Positions 1-5,381 of a stretch of 5,381 bases of DNA are shown here, one piece after another. The position numbers and the translations under genes were made by a program. Where the stretch lies: the NCBI GenBank assembly GCA_937894185.1, contig CALCSA010000185.1, positions 1 through 5,381 on the forward strand. The letters are read 5' to 3'. This DNA is from an uncultured Clostridia bacterium (lineage in GTDB: Bacteria; Bacillota; Clostridia; Oscillospirales; Ruminococcaceae). Each line of letters opens with the position of its first letter. Position 1 is the stretch's first letter. The notes under the pieces were generated by a model. That model ran no database searches. It saw only the letters and a program-made list of their open reading frames with translations, and had not been told where the DNA came from.

Positions 1-2
1 CG

Positions 3-7
3 TGATG
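3..7 (+). other. TGATG stop/start overlap at left edge, probable end of an upstream gene
   Basis: Bases 3-7 read TGATG, so a TGA in one frame shares its last A with the cobS ATG. This is the usual form of translational coupling in dense operons and suggests that an upstream gene ends here, just outside the window. Too little of that gene is present to identify it. In this pathway cobT, a full-length cobU or cbiP would be natural candidates, but that is inference. Confidence 0.35.
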
Positions 8-775
8 AAAACCCTTTGGGACGGCTTTTGCACAGCCTTTTCCATGTATACCATCCTGCCGGTTCCCCCCGCCAAGTGGAGCCGGGAGAGCATGCGGTAC
101 GCCCTGTGCTTTTTTCCTCTGGCGGGGGTAGCAGTGATGCTCCCCGCCCTGCTTTGGCAGTACGTTTCTTTTCGCCGGGGGATTTCTTCCGGGCTGTTTG
201 CCGCAGTGGCCACTCTGCTGCCCCTGATCATCAGCGGCGGGATTCACATGGATGGCTTTTTGGATGCGGTGGATGCTCTTTCCAGCCATGCTCCCGCGGA
301 TAAGAAGTTGGAAATCATGTCCGACCCTCACATGGGAGCCTTTGGAGTGCTGGGTTGTGCCGTGTATCTGTTCCTTACCTTTGGCCTGTGGTCGCAGGTG
401 TATGCCACCCCCCGCCTGATGCTCTTTCCCACGGTGGGCTACGTGCTTTCCCGCTCTCTGAGCGGATGGGGCGTGGCTCATTTTCCCTGCGCCAAAACTT
501 CGGGGCTGGTCTACTTCTTTTCCGGTGGGGCGTCCCGCCGGGGGGTCACCCTGTGCTGCGGTGCGGGGGCGGTGCTCTGTCTGGGCTACCTCCTCTGGCT
601 GGAGCCATTTTGGGGAGCCGTCAACGCATGTCTTTGCCTTGGATACGCCGCTGCTCATAAAAGGATGCTGCTGCGGGAATTTGGCGGCAACACCGGAGAC
701 CTTTCCGGGTTTCTTTCCCAAACCATCGAGCTGCTCACCCTGCTGGTGGCCGCCATTGGAGGTATTGTATCATGA
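5..775 (+). CDS. cobS: Adenosylcobinamide-GDP ribazoletransferase (cobalamin synthase) CobS
   Basis: This integral membrane enzyme joins adenosylcobinamide-GDP to alpha-ribazole (or its 5'-phosphate), which attaches the lower ligand at the end of B12 synthesis. Three family signatures are visible in the 256-residue protein: GGIHMDGFLDAVDAL (78-92), SDPHMGAFGV (106-115) and FGGNTGDLSGFLSQ (226-239). The acidic residues in these loops fit the Mg-dependent CDP-alcohol-like transferase chemistry of the family. Several hydrophobic segments, for example around 33-52, 62-77, 112-128 and 183-215, fit a multi-pass membrane protein. Length is normal for CobS. I chose the ATG at 5 because the protein then begins MKTLWDGF, as CobS proteins usually do; a GTG at 2 is directly before it in frame. 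The stop overlaps the next gene's ATG by four bases (ATGA), so the two are probably translationally coupled. The assignment is secure. Confidence 0.95.
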   Translation: MKTLWDGFCTAFSMYTILPVPPAKWSRESMRYALCFFPLAGVAVMLPALLWQYVSFRRGISSGLFAAVATLLPLIISGGIHMDGFLDAVDALSSHAPADKKLEIMSDPHMGAFGVLGCAVYLFLTFGLWSQVYATPRLMLFPTVGYVLSRSLSGWGVAHFPCAKTSGLVYFFSGGASRRGVTLCCGAGAVLCLGYLLWLEPFWGAVNACLCLGYAAAHKRMLLREFGGNTGDLSGFLSQTIELLTLLVAAIGGIVS

Positions 776-1149
776 AGATTCTGATCGTAGGCGGAGCGTC
801 TCAGGGAAAGCTGGAATATGTGAAGAAGCAATGCGCTCCCAAACAGGTGATGGACGGTGGCCTCTGCCCTTTGGAGGATGCCTTTTTGGGGGATGCTCTC
901 AACCGCTTTCACCTGCTGATTCGCCGCCTGATGGAACAGGGGCTGGAGCCTTGGGAGTTTATAGAGCATACTCTGGAAGCCCGGGACAGCTGGATCATCC
1001 TCTGTGATGAGGTGGGAAGCGGCGTTGTGCCCATCGATGCCTTTGAGCGGCAGTGGCGGGAGCAGGTGGGGCGGATTTGCTGTCTTTTGGCCCATCGGGC
1101 AGACCGGGTGGAGCGGCTTTGCTGCGGAATTCCCCAGCGTCTCAAATAA
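772..1149 (+). CDS. Short CobU-like protein (adenosylcobinamide kinase/guanylyltransferase family), probably lacking guanylyltransferase function
   Basis: CobU phosphorylates adenosylcobinamide and then transfers GMP to it. This 125-residue protein matches the two ends of CobU but not its middle. The N terminus MKILIVGGASQGK (1-13) resembles the CobU P-loop GGxxxGKS, but Leu14 stands where Ser/Thr normally follows the lysine. The C terminus is clearly CobU-like: CDEVGSGVVP (78-87), then a segment like FRDxAGRVNQ (FERQWREQVGRICC, 91-104), then ADRVERLCCGIPQRLK (110-125). CobU is usually about 170-190 residues. The missing part includes the HxxRRPxxW-like region with the histidine that forms the GMP intermediate (His46 in Salmonella CobU). 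The gene has a good GGAGG site (758-762) and an intact frame, so it looks like a stable short form rather than a fresh frameshift. It may be a degenerate paralogue, a partner or regulatory subunit, or a kinase-only form. Family membership is fairly sure; activity is not. Confidence 0.8.
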   Translation: MKILIVGGASQGKLEYVKKQCAPKQVMDGGLCPLEDAFLGDALNRFHLLIRRLMEQGLEPWEFIEHTLEARDSWIILCDEVGSGVVPIDAFERQWREQVGRICCLLAHRADRVERLCCGIPQRLK

Positions 1150-1154
1150 TTGCG

Positions 1155-1162
1155 AAAGGGAG
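1155..1162 (+). promoter_or_regulatory. Ribosome binding site supporting a TTG start for the CobC-type gene
   Basis: AAAGGGAG lies seven bases before the TTG at 1170, which is ideal spacing. The open frame itself extends back to a GTG at 1053, inside the CobU-like gene. That longer start would add 39 residues unrelated to the phosphatase family before the usual N terminus. The site therefore decides for the TTG. Confidence 0.65.
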
Positions 1163-1169
1163 CTTGCCG

Positions 1170-1769
1170 TTGAGTGTTCCATTCAATCCGACCCGTACCA
1201 TCGCCTTGGTCCGCCATGGAAAAACCGCGGAAAATCTAAAGGGTGCCTACATCGGGCGGCTGGACCCGCCACTTTGCCCTCAAGGGGTGCAAGAGCTTGC
1301 TTCGCGGCGGCTTTCCTGCCCCCAGGTGGTGGTTTCCAGCCCTATGCTGCGCTGCCTGCAAACAGCGGCTCTGCTGTATCCCAACTGCCAGCCGGTGATT
1401 CTTGCCGATTTGCAGGAGCGGGACTTTGGCCTGCTGGAGGGCCTGACCCACCGGGAGATCATCCGAAAGCCCGGCTTGGAAGATTGGGGGATGGACCCTT
1501 CCCGGATGCCGTTTCCCGGTGGGGAGGAAGAAGCTGCTTTTCACCGCCGGAGTGTGAGGGGCTTTGGTGCGGTGCTGGAACTGCTGGCGCAGAAGCAGGC
1601 AAGCTCTGGGGCCGTCATCACCCACGGAGGAGTTATCATGTCGATTTTGGCGGATTTATTCCCCTCCTCTTCCTTTTACCACTGGCAGGCAAGCTGCGGC
1701 TCCGGCTGGCTGCTGACGCAAGCCGGCGGGCAGTTTGACGTGCAGCCTTTTCCGGCGGAAGGGGGCTGA
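1170..1769 (+). CDS. cobC: CobC-type alpha-ribazole-5'-phosphate phosphatase (histidine phosphatase superfamily)
   Basis: A cytoplasmic phosphatase of the phosphoglycerate mutase-like histidine phosphatase superfamily. In this operon the natural substrate is alpha-ribazole 5'-phosphate or adenosylcobalamin 5'-phosphate. From the TTG start the protein has 199 residues, the normal size for CobC. The catalytic motif LVRHGKT (13-19) carries the phospho-accepting His16. Further conserved parts are the Arg61 segment SSPMLRCLQTA (56-66), the acid Glu83 in QERDFGLLEG (82-91), FPGGEE (115-120) and the second catalytic histidine in VITHGGVIMS (149-158, His152). The start follows from the ribosome binding site at 1155-1162 and from the homology beginning at about residue 9. 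It starts 20 bases after the CobU-like gene and ends four bases before cbiB. The superfamily is certain. The CobC role rests on context, because paralogues such as phosphoglycerate mutases look similar. Confidence 0.88.
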   Translation: MSVPFNPTRTIALVRHGKTAENLKGAYIGRLDPPLCPQGVQELASRRLSCPQVVVSSPMLRCLQTAALLYPNCQPVILADLQERDFGLLEGLTHREIIRKPGLEDWGMDPSRMPFPGGEEEAAFHRRSVRGFGAVLELLAQKQASSGAVITHGGVIMSILADLFPSSSFYHWQASCGSGWLLTQAGGQFDVQPFPAEGG

Positions 1770-1773
1770 CCGC

Positions 1774-2751
1774 ATGACTTTTATCCTTGAGCAGGGTGGA
1801 ATCCTGCTGTTGGGCTTTGCGTTGGATTTGATTTTGGGGGCCCCCCCTTGGCTATACCATCCGGTGCGGGCCATGGGAGCACTGATCTCCTTTTTAGAAA
1901 AGCGGCTGCGCAAGATGAATCCCGACACCCCCTCCGGCCACCGAAAAGCCGGCAGGCAGATGGCGGTTCTGGCTGTTGCTATCACTGCTCTGACCTTTTG
2001 GAGCATCGTAAAACTTGCCTCCCTCTTGGGGCCTGCCGTTGCCTTTCTGGTCCGGGGATTCATCGCCTATCAGATGCTGGCCACCCGGGACCTTTACAAC
2101 CACAGCATTCGGATTTTCCGCCGGCTCAAGGCCGGGGATTTGGCGGGAAGCCGCCATGCTCTCTCCCGCATTGTAGGCCGGGATACCCAAAACTTGGATG
2201 AGTGCGCCATTGTGCGGGCTACGGTGGAGTCGGTGTCGGAAAACACCGCCGACGGTGTGGTGGCCCCTCTTTTTTACCTTGCTCTGGGGGGCCCTGTCCT
2301 CGGGGCTGTGTATAAGATGATCAACACCATGGATTCCATGGTGGGCTACCGCAACAGCCGGTATCAGGATTTTGGCCGATTTGCCGCCAAGCTGGACGAT
2401 GCCGCCAACTGGATTCCCGCCCGGCTGGCCGCTTTTTGTATGATAGCCGCCGCCGCCTTTTGCAGGCAGGATGCCCGGGGTGCTTTGCGCATCTGGCAGC
2501 GGGACCGCACCGCCCATTCCAGCCCCAACAGCGCCCAAACCGAGGCTGCCTGTGCCGGAGCACTGGGTATTCAGCTGGGGGGGGACAGCTGCTACGGCGG
2601 TCTGGTGGTGAGCAAGCCCACCATCGGGGACGATACCCGCCTTCCCCAATACCAGGATATTGAAGCCGCCAACAATCTGATGCTCTGCACCTCTTTCCTT
2701 GCCTTGGGGCTCTGCTTTTTGCTGCGCATGGGGTTGGCCCTTCTGTTTTGA
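1774..2751 (+). CDS. cbiB: Adenosylcobinamide-phosphate synthase CbiB
   Basis: This membrane protein joins the aminopropanol phosphate made by CobD to the propionate side chain of adenosylcobyric acid, giving adenosylcobinamide phosphate. It is also called CobD in the aerobic Pseudomonas nomenclature, which should not be confused with the next gene. The 325-residue protein has normal length and clear family motifs: HPVRAMG (29-35), IVGRDT (133-138), ESVSENTADGVVAPLFY (152-168), INTMDSMVGYRN (183-194), FGRFAAKLDDAANWIPAR (200-217) and HSSPNSAQTEAACAGAL (248-264). Hydrophobic stretches at about 8-22, 64-96, 162-180, 216-229 and 303-325 fit a multi-pass membrane protein. The ATG at 1774 is preferred over a GTG at 1735 because AAGGGGG (1759-1765) lies eight bases upstream and the family N terminus starts there. 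Two homopolymer stretches occur in the gene (GGGGGCCCCCCC at 1836-1847 and eight G at 2577-2584), yet the frame is intact. Confidence 0.95.
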   Translation: MTFILEQGGILLLGFALDLILGAPPWLYHPVRAMGALISFLEKRLRKMNPDTPSGHRKAGRQMAVLAVAITALTFWSIVKLASLLGPAVAFLVRGFIAYQMLATRDLYNHSIRIFRRLKAGDLAGSRHALSRIVGRDTQNLDECAIVRATVESVSENTADGVVAPLFYLALGGPVLGAVYKMINTMDSMVGYRNSRYQDFGRFAAKLDDAANWIPARLAAFCMIAAAAFCRQDARGALRIWQRDRTAHSSPNSAQTEAACAGALGIQLGGDSCYGGLVVSKPTIGDDTRLPQYQDIEAANNLMLCTSFLALGLCFLLRMGLALLF

Positions 2752-2802
2752 GGCAGCGGATGCCTATAACAGTCAACTGATTTCCATTAAAAGGAGCCTG
2801 CC
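2752..2802 (+). other. Short spacer with cobD ribosome binding site
   Basis: This is the longest gap between genes of the operon. It contains AAGGAG at 2791-2796, six bases before the cobD ATG. A TATAAC at 2765-2770 resembles a -10 box, but no convincing -35 element lies at proper distance. I see no hairpin terminator, so read-through from cbiB is likely. Confidence 0.6.
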
Positions 2803-3867
2803 ATGCCTCCTCACAAGGAGATTATTCACGGCGGAGATTTGGTTTCCGCCCGGGAACAAACCGGATGCTCTTCCCTGTTGGATTTTTCCGCCAATGTAAA
2901 TCCTCTGGGGCTGCCGGATTCGGTGCGCTCCGCCGTCATCCAAGGGTTGGAGCAGAACACCACTTACCCCGACCCCCTCTGCCGGGACCTGCGCCGGGCG
3001 CTTTCCCGGTATGAGCAGGTGCCTGAGGGGTACATTCTTTGCGGCGGTGGAGCCAGCGACCTGATCTTTCGGCTGGCCTATGCCTTGCGGCCCAAACGGG
3101 CTCTGCTGCTGGCCCCCACCTTTGCGGAATACCATCTGGCCCTTGCGGAGGTGGGATGTTTATGCTCCTACCATAGTCTCAGGGAGGAGGAGGGCTTTCT
3201 CCCCCGCCCGTCTCTGATACAGGAGGCTGCAAGCTGCGATTTGGTTCTGCTCTGCAACCCCAACAACCCCACCGGTGCTCTTATAGACCCGGCTCTTATG
3301 AACTGGGTGCTGGAAGCCTGCATCCGCACCGGGGCTGTGCTGGCGGTGGACGAGTGCTTTTTGGATTTTCTTCCTCAGGAGGAGGAGCACACCCTCAAAG
3401 CAAAGCTGGAGCACTATGATCGGCTGATTATTCTGCGGGCCTTCACCAAAATATTCGCCATGCCCGGCCTGCGGCTGGGGTACGCCCTTTCTTCGGGAGC
3501 GGAGTTATTGCGCCGGATGGATCAGGCAGGCCCCGCCTGGAATGTCAGCGTCCCCGCCCAGCTGGCGGGCATCGCGGCGGCAGAGGAATGGGATTATCTT
3601 CAGCAGACCCGCACTCTCATCGCCACAGAAAGAGCATGGCTGCAAACGGCTCTGGCCGCTCTGGGGCTGACGGTGTATCCGGGGGCCGCCAACTATCTCC
3701 TGTTTCGGTGCCGGAAGCACGACCTTGCCGCAAAGATGGCGCGGCAGGGGGTGTTGATTCGGGATTGTTCCAATTATCGGGGGCTGGAGCCGGGATATTT
3801 TCGGGTTGCAGTCCGCGGCAGAACAGAAAATACCGCCCTTGTGAGGGCGATGAAGGAGTGCCTGTAG
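2803..3867 (+). CDS. cobD: L-threonine-O-3-phosphate decarboxylase CobD
   Basis: A PLP-dependent, cytoplasmic fold-type I aminotransferase-like enzyme. It decarboxylates L-threonine O-3-phosphate to (R)-1-amino-2-propanol O-2-phosphate, the linker that CbiB attaches to the corrin ring. The 354-residue protein has usual length. Visible landmarks are HGGDLVS (9-15), DFSANVNPLG (27-36), YPDP (55-58), the glycine-rich cofactor loop CGGGASDLIFRL (80-91), NPNNPTGALI (152-161), DECFLDFL (183-190), the PLP lysine Lys216 in RAFTKIFAMPGLRLGY (212-227) and a carboxylate-binding arginine near the C terminus in FRVAVR (333-338). Histidinol-phosphate aminotransferase is the closest look-alike. The HGGDLV start, the SANVNP motif and the neighbours point to CobD. 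The gene has a strong AAGGAG site, and its stop codon directly abuts the start of the following gene. Confidence 0.93.
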   Translation: MPPHKEIIHGGDLVSAREQTGCSSLLDFSANVNPLGLPDSVRSAVIQGLEQNTTYPDPLCRDLRRALSRYEQVPEGYILCGGGASDLIFRLAYALRPKRALLLAPTFAEYHLALAEVGCLCSYHSLREEEGFLPRPSLIQEAASCDLVLLCNPNNPTGALIDPALMNWVLEACIRTGAVLAVDECFLDFLPQEEEHTLKAKLEHYDRLIILRAFTKIFAMPGLRLGYALSSGAELLRRMDQAGPAWNVSVPAQLAGIAAAEEWDYLQQTRTLIATERAWLQTALAALGLTVYPGAANYLLFRCRKHDLAAKMARQGVLIRDCSNYRGLEPGYFRVAVRGRTENTALVRAMKECL

Positions 3868-4974
3868 ATGAAAAGCATGATGATCTTGCTGGATGGAATT
3901 CAGGATCAGGCTTATCCGGAGCTGGAGGGGAAAACTCCCCTCCAAGCAGGCGGAAAAGAAGCCTTTGCCCGGTTCCGGGAAGAAAGCGCCAGCGCCCGCC
4001 TGATCACCTCGGTGCCGGGACGGGAAACCGACACCCTGATCTGCACCCTCACCCTTTTGGGGGTGGAGAAAGAAGAGCTCCCCACCGGGCGCTCCAGTTT
4101 GGAAGCTCTGGCGGAGCAGTTCCCCTTTGAAAAAGAGGATCTGATTCTGCGGTGCAGCTTTGTTAAGGTAGACGCCGACAACCGCATCGTGGAGCCCTGC
4201 TGCACTCCCCCTGACGAGGTAGCCGAGGCTTTGATGAAAGAAGTAATCGCAAGGCATCAGGCCACTCTCAAGCGGATTGGCGGCTACAAGTGCCTTCAGT
4301 GTATGCCGGGGGGCAGGCAGTGGGTCAGGGGATTTACCGCCCACCCCGCCCACGACTGCACCGGTTGGACCATACAAGAAGCCGTTCCTTCCGGCAACAG
4401 GCTGGCGGAGCAGCTGGCCGCCACCTCTCTGGCGCTTCTGGAACAGCACCATCCCTACACCATCCTCAACTGGGCTCCCTCAGCCTATGAGGAAGTCCCC
4501 TCCTTCACCCAGCTCAACGGTATGGAGGGCGGGATGGTGACCAAGACTTTGGTGCTGGAGGGAATCGCCCGGGCCATGGGGATAGAGTGCCTTTCTGTGG
4601 AAGGAGCTACCGGGGATACCGATACCAACCTAAAGGGCAAGGTTCAGGCCGCCCTAAGGCTTCTGGAGCAGAAGGACTTTGTGATGCTTCACATCGGGGG
4701 AACCGATGAGGCCACCCACCGGCAGAACCCGGTGGAAAAAACTGAGTTCATTGCCCGGATTGACCGGGAGCTACTACTCCCCATTCTGGAGAACTGCCCC
4801 GAGAGCACCCGCATCATGCTCACCAGCGACCACTGGGCTCTGTGCAGCACCTCCGGCCACACCGATGATCCCGTTCACGCCTACCTGTGGGAAAAGGGGG
4901 CAAGGCATCAGGGGGACCTAGGCACCTTTCCCGGGACGCGGGCGGTGGAGCTGCTCTGTGGCGACAGTTGGTGA
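3868..4974 (+). CDS. ApgM-like metalloenzyme (alkaline phosphatase superfamily), function in B12 operon unknown; candidate L-threonine kinase
   Basis: The 368-residue protein belongs to the archaeal-type cofactor-independent phosphoglycerate mutase (ApgM) family. That family also includes proteins annotated as proposed homoserine kinases. Metal-site residues of the superfamily can be placed: Asp9 (LLDG), a threonine at 54 or 56 for the usual nucleophilic serine, Asp280 and His284 (HIGGTDEATH), Asp321-His322 (TSDH) and His331 (SGHTDDPV). Other ApgM-like parts are GKTPLQ (21-26), LPTGRSSLEAL (71-81), HDCTGW (162-167), PSFTQLNGMEGGMVTKTLVLEGIARAMGI (211-239) and VEGATGDTDTN (244-254). It begins right after the cobD stop, with AAGGAG (3853-3858) inside cobD nine bases upstream, so the two are probably coupled. 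CobD needs L-threonine phosphate, and no PduX-type kinase is seen here. Supplying that substrate is a reasonable but untested role. A true phosphoglycerate mutase, or a phosphatase acting on a B12 intermediate, are alternatives. Family membership is sure; activity is open. Confidence 0.85.
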   Translation: MKSMMILLDGIQDQAYPELEGKTPLQAGGKEAFARFREESASARLITSVPGRETDTLICTLTLLGVEKEELPTGRSSLEALAEQFPFEKEDLILRCSFVKVDADNRIVEPCCTPPDEVAEALMKEVIARHQATLKRIGGYKCLQCMPGGRQWVRGFTAHPAHDCTGWTIQEAVPSGNRLAEQLAATSLALLEQHHPYTILNWAPSAYEEVPSFTQLNGMEGGMVTKTLVLEGIARAMGIECLSVEGATGDTDTNLKGKVQAALRLLEQKDFVMLHIGGTDEATHRQNPVEKTEFIARIDRELLLPILENCPESTRIMLTSDHWALCSTSGHTDDPVHAYLWEKGARHQGDLGTFPGTRAVELLCGDSW

Positions 4975-5001
4975 GCTCCCGCCCATCATCAGAAGCTGTG
5001 A

Positions 5002-5044
5002 CAGCAGAAAGGAGCCTTCCGTTGCCGGAGGCTCCTTTCTGCTG
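5002..5044. terminator. Hairpin between convergent genes, probable bidirectional terminator
   Basis: CAGCAGAAAGGAGCC (5002-5016) pairs perfectly with GGCTCCTTTCTGCTG (5030-5044). TCCG/CGGA (5018-5021 with 5026-5029) extends the stem across one bulged T and leaves a TTGC loop. Read on either strand, the inner GGAGCC...GGCTCC stem is followed by TTTCTGCTG, a short and imperfect U tract. It begins 27 bases after the ApgM-like stop and lies three bases beyond the mfd stop, so it can end transcripts from both sides. The weak U tract is the only reservation. Confidence 0.82.
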
Positions 5045-5047
5045 CTA

Positions 5048-5381
5048 TTAGACGGAAATCCTTCGAATGGTTTCCAGTGTTTCCTTGATGGTGTCGATGG
5101 GATTGCCCTTCTTAGAAATTTTGACAGCCAGATAGGGTTTGGCTCCGGCGTTGACCATCACCCGGCCCTTCATGGCGGCAGCCACTCCCGCGGCCTGCTC
5201 CATGTTCAGCTCCTGCGGGAAGAGGAGAATCCGGTCCTCCCGCTGGCTGATCTCCTTAAAGCCCAGCAGCGAGGCGGTGTTCCGGACCAAAGCCACCTCC
5301 ACCAGTCCCGCCACGGCATCAGGAGGGTCGCCAAACCGGTCGATGAGCTCGTCGTTGAGATCCAGCACATCCTCCGGGCTT
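5048..5381 (-). CDS. mfd: Transcription-repair coupling factor Mfd, C-terminal end (partial)
   Basis: Mfd is an ATP-driven DNA translocase that removes RNA polymerase stalled at DNA damage and recruits UvrA for nucleotide excision repair. Only the last 110 codons are in the window; the gene runs off the right edge. The segment starts SPEDVLDLNDELIDRFGDPP, a hallmark of the Mfd C-terminal TRCF domain, followed by a region like ALVRNTASLLGFKEISQ and a beta-rich end finishing in ETIRRISV. This domain (D7) restrains the UvrA-binding surface in resting Mfd. A GTG at 5368 could be read as a start but encodes an internal valine, because the DELIDRFG homology continues in frame upstream. The helicase motifs lie outside the window. 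It converges on the B12 operon and appears functionally unrelated to it. Confidence 0.93.
   Translation of the reverse strand, partial: SPEDVLDLNDELIDRFGDPPDAVAGLVEVALVRNTASLLGFKEISQREDRILLFPQELNMEQAAGVAAAMKGRVMVNAGAKPYLAVKISKKGNPIDTIKETLETIRRISV

Noticed and set aside
1594..1695. Repeated GCAGGCAAGCT motif (near 1596 and 1685)
   Set aside because: A single pair of 11-base matches within coding sequence in GC-rich DNA; no array, symmetry or further copies seen.
1004..1738. Open frame of 244 codons on the + strand overlapping the CobU-like and CobC-type genes
   Set aside because: It shares the DNA with two genes of clear homology in other frames and its own translation has no family signature.
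1894..2649. Open frame of 251 codons on the - strand
   Set aside because: It is fully antisense to cbiB, rich in Gly/Pro/His as shadow frames are, and without a recognised motif.
2748..2770. Possible internal promoter with TATAAC before cobD
   Set aside because: The -10-like box has no acceptable -35 element at 16-18 bases upstream, so a single hexamer match is not enough.
3505..4452. Long open frame (315 codons) on the - strand
   Set aside because: It lies antisense across the cobD and ApgM-like genes, whose family motifs are clear. The translation shows no recognisable domain, and long antisense frames are expected in GC-rich coding DNA.
5366..5368. GTG as start of a small - strand gene
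   Set aside because: The frame continues upstream to the window edge with the conserved Mfd residues SPED before it, so the GTG is an internal valine codon.

Overview
The window holds one arm of a vitamin B12 (adenosylcobalamin) biosynthesis operon on the + strand, followed by a convergent housekeeping gene on the - strand. The sequence is GC-rich (about 60% by eye). Genes are tightly packed with strong AAGGAG-like ribosome binding sites, and one gene appears to use a TTG start. The protein sequences look like those of high-GC gut Clostridia (Oscillospiraceae/Ruminococcaceae type). That placement is an impression from protein style, not a search result.

Layout: cobS (5-775), a shortened CobU-like gene (772-1149), cobC-type alpha-ribazole phosphatase (1170-1769), cbiB (1774-2751), cobD (2803-3867) and an ApgM-like metalloenzyme gene of the alkaline phosphatase superfamily (3868-4974). 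A strong hairpin at 5002-5044 separates this operon from the 3' end of mfd, which enters from the right on the - strand (5048-5381). Gene junctions in the operon are a 4-base overlap, 20 bases, 4 bases, 51 bases and 0 bases, so a single transcript with translational coupling is likely. The promoter, and any cobalamin riboswitch, must lie upstream of the window.

Together the genes cover the late, nucleotide-loop part of the pathway. CobD makes (R)-1-amino-2-propanol O-2-phosphate from L-threonine phosphate. CbiB joins it to adenosylcobyric acid. A CobU-type activity turns adenosylcobinamide phosphate into the GDP derivative. CobS attaches the lower ligand, and CobC removes a phosphate in the lower-ligand branch.

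The two unusual points are the second and sixth genes. The CobU-like protein has the family's N and C termini but lacks the middle part that carries the guanylylation histidine. The ApgM-like protein sits directly after cobD, where a source of L-threonine phosphate would be expected, so it is a candidate for an unrecognised L-threonine kinase. That role is inference only. I see no mobile elements, CRISPR arrays, tRNA or rRNA genes.
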